In this document: positions 13,508 to 14,930 of the stretch, in pieces
How the letters are laid out: each line of letters opens with the position of its first letter
Numbering within the stretch: position 1 is the first letter of the stretch
Assembly: GCA_019415645.1 (NCBI GenBank)
Contig: DXYV01000026.1
Location: forward strand, 22,830-37,759
Origin: Clostridiales bacterium
GTDB lineage: Bacteria > Bacillota > Clostridia > Oscillospirales > Oscillospiraceae
Reading direction: 5' to 3'
Length of the DNA: 14,930 nucleotides
Translations under genes and position numbers: made by a program
Notes under the pieces: model-generated
Told to the model about the DNA's origin: nothing
The model's database searches: none
What the model saw: only the letters and a program-made list of their open reading frames with translations

Positions 13508-14000
13508 CTACCAAAAGCCAGAGCAGGGGAGAAGAAAAAGATTTCGTGCTCTGCAAGGCTACCGTATTTCGCAGATGCTTCCTGGAACAGCTCTACGCGC
13601 AGAAATTGCTCTGCAAACTTTTCGGTGGGAAGGATGCGCTCAAAAAATCAGAAAAACTGGTGGAAAAGCTGCCCGATTTGTGGCAGCGGATATCAAGCAG
13701 ACACATATCGTCGGCGGTTTCAGAGAGTTTGCGGTAAATAAAAAGTGTTCCAAATCCAGTCATTAGAATGGGCAGACACCCCTCCTGCTCCCCCAGCCAG
13801 AGTGTAACCGTATCAATATAGTCCGTTGGGTTGATCAGTTTCAGGAGTCCTCTGCCGTAATTTCCAAACCCGTATTCCTGCCGAAAATCCGGAAGTTCTG
13901 CCGCCACGTTCCCTTGAAATTGCGCCAGCATTTCAGCGGTGGGTTTTCTCAAATTGTGATCCGGCGGATATTTGCTTATGAACAGCTCAAATCCTTTCAT
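13470..14000 (-). pseudogene. frameshifted GAD-like/Tdi1-type (immunity-like) gene
   Basis: Start ATG 14000, 7 bases after GGAGG. The intact frame runs 135 residues to a TAG at 13593. Residues 1-~115 resemble GAD-like proteins (YPPDHNLRKPTAEMLAQFQG, EYGFGNYGRGLLKLINPTDY, and an MTGFGTLFIYRKL strand). At an A6 tract (13642-13647; T6 on the coding strand) the natural continuation moves to another frame: ERILPTEKFAEQFLRVELFQ, then SPALAFGRDESL, the usual C-terminal PALAfGG segment of Tdi1-type proteins. One extra T would restore DFFER. Such proteins act as immunity partners of toxins or interbacterial effectors, though many are orphan. Either the gene is dead, or the tract slips, or there is a sequencing indel. 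No toxin gene is visible. Confidence 0.7.
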
Positions 14001-14085
14001 TGTGTGTCCTCCTCTTCGCTTTATTTTTGCCGAGGGCACTGAAAATAAGGGCAATTATCTAGATTTGTTTTTATTTTCTCTACAA

Positions 14086-14135
14086 GGAACTCCGCCCGAA
14101 TATAACGGCGAAACATAATATTCAGACGGAGTTTC
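14086..14135. repeat. 18-bp imperfect inverted repeat between tetR and the broken GAD-like gene
   Basis: Arms GGAACTCCGCCCGAATAT and ATATTCAGACGGAGTTTC pair with three mismatches, two of which become G-U pairs in RNA, around a 14-base loop. It begins 12 bases after the tetR stop on the minus strand. There is no T-run, so it is at most a weak terminator; an RNA-processing or repeat element is possible. Confidence 0.4.
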
Positions 14136-14146
14136 AGTTCCTTCCT

Positions 14147-14767
14147 TCAGGGAGTGGGGGCTGCTTTCCATTTTTCCAAGGTGTCTATAATCGCGTTCAG
14201 CTGAAAATCAACCGTTTTATCCGCGGCCTCCGGGACAAATAAGGGAAGGGTATTGGGAATCGCTCTGCGGACCACCATCGCGGCCAAACTTAAATTCGTA
14301 AACAGATGGATTCTTTCGGTATCTGCCTTGATTCCAAAGTTTTCTAAAATTTCTCCAAACAAGCGAAGCTGCTTTTGGCGAAACACTTGATAGCTCTCCA
14401 TTGACAGACGCTTAAAAATAAGCTGCTGCTCTTCAATCGTTAAAACGGCAATTCCGTTTTTCTCTCCATAACAACAGGCGTGGAGAAATTTTTTTGCAGC
14501 ATCACGCCAGCTTAATGTGGAATCGGCCATCAGTGTTTGCACATATTTGATAATTCTGGGCTGCTGCAAATAAAGCGTTTCAACGATCAAATCTTCCTTC
14601 GTTGAGAAAAAAGAATAGAAGAACGTCCGCGAAATTCCAACTTTTTTATATACTTGCTCCACAGTTGTATGCTGTATGCCCTGCTTTGCCATTAGCTCAA
14701 GCCCAACTGCAACAAGCTGCGTTCGGATACGCTCTCTGTCCTCGTCCGAATAAGCTACCTTTGGCAC
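14147..14767 (-). CDS. TetR/AcrR-family transcriptional regulator
   Basis: 206 residues from a GTG at 14767, the only start in frame near the conserved N-terminus; the site is weak (GGGTGTGATGG). Residues about 10-60 are the TetR DNA-binding helix-turn-helix (RTQLVAVGLELMAKQG, TTVEQVYKKVGISRTFFYSF, STKEDL). The rest is the all-helical ligand and dimer domain, unrelated at sequence level to a ligand I know. The promoter region carries inverted repeats, so self-repression is likely. The controlled gene probably lies beyond the right edge of the window. Clearly lower GC than the ABC and kinase genes, consistent with an accessory region. Confidence 0.88.
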   Translation of the reverse strand: MPKVAYSDEDRERIRTQLVAVGLELMAKQGIQHTTVEQVYKKVGISRTFFYSFFSTKEDLIVETLYLQQPRIIKYVQTLMADSTLSWRDAAKKFLHACCYGEKNGIAVLTIEEQQLIFKRLSMESYQVFRQKQLRLFGEILENFGIKADTERIHLFTNLSLAAMVVRRAIPNTLPLFVPEAADKTVDFQLNAIIDTLEKWKAAPTP

Positions 14768-14815
14768 GCCATCACACCCATTCCCAAATAAAAACGATCC
14801 TAAAAATTTGTTTTT

Positions 14816-14844
14816 ATTATATCATATTCCATCCGATAATGCAA
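14816..14844 (-). promoter_or_regulatory. sigma-A promoter of the TetR-family gene
   Basis: Minus strand reads TTGCAT, 17 bases, TATAAT. The -10 is perfect. The GTG start follows 48 bases later. Confidence 0.72.
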
Positions 14845-14867
14845 GGGAGAAGTACTGTGTATCGGAT
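14831..14867. promoter_or_regulatory. operator-like inverted repeats over the tetR promoter
   Basis: ATCCGATA (14831-14838, inside the promoter spacer) pairs with TATCGGAT (14860-14867). A second pair, AAACGATCC (14792-14800) and GGATCGTTT (14864-14872), surrounds the whole promoter and overlaps the first. TetR-family proteins bind such dyads, but here the half-sites are unusually far apart. Confidence 0.35.
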
Positions 14868-14930
14868 CGTTTCAGTGTAGGTTTGTCAAACATATTGGAC
14901 AGTGAATTCATTCGGAGAAAGCCAACTAAG

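Overview
The window looks like the chromosome of a GC-rich gut Clostridium-type bacterium (Bacillota, probably Oscillospiraceae, in the Flavonifractor/Lawsonibacter/Pseudoflavonifractor area). The reasons are strong GGAGG ribosome binding sites, many 4-bp ATGA/GTGA/TTGA gene overlaps, a SigI/RsgI pair, a lantibiotic-type ABC exporter with a two-component system, and a small DUF1266/GAD-like cassette. This placement is inferred from gene content only.

1-2913 (minus strand): a SigI-RsgI unit. sigI and rsgI overlap by 4 bp. They are followed by a lipoprotein gene that leaves the window at its left edge. The lipoprotein is a partial paralogue of RsgI: it carries the same extracytoplasmic RsgI-type domain with an Asn-Pro site and the same 15-residue acidic repeat (consensus YDDTDYGPNADGVTD), plus a PepSY-like domain. 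Three DNA elements of the form GACCCCG-N14-(GCTT/CCTC)CGTA lie upstream of sigI (one) and of the lipoprotein gene (two in tandem), all with identical spacing and with A/T tracts upstream. The simplest reading is a small autoregulated regulon whose main output is a surface protein resembling the regulator's own sensor. This is the most interesting part of the window.

2914-3395: AT-richer, gene-poor DNA with a possible decayed HPr-like gene and a 61-bp near-perfect palindrome with TG...CA ends resembling back-to-back IS3-type termini.

3396-7843: a three-gene lantibiotic-immunity-type ABC transporter (minus) divergent from an OmpR-family response regulator and its histidine kinase (plus). The shared intergenic region has an extended -10 promoter for the regulator and 22-bp-spaced direct repeats in front of the transporter. 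The kinase has lost a recognisable G1 (DxGxG) box. A strong, probably bidirectional terminator (7941-7996) separates this block from the next.

8081-10900 (minus): a four-gene operon from a clear sigma-A promoter: divergent peptide deformylase-like protein, DUF6933-like protein, alpha/beta hydrolase, and a DUF5714-ArsC fusion.

11112-14000 (minus): an accessory cassette. A soluble unknown protein, a 60-residue membrane protein and a DUF1266 protein share a promoter. Upstream of them are a broken GAD-like/Tdi1-type (immunity-like) gene, frameshifted in an A6 tract, and a second headless gene fragment. The right end holds a TetR-family regulator (14147-14767) with its own promoter and operator-like inverted repeats.
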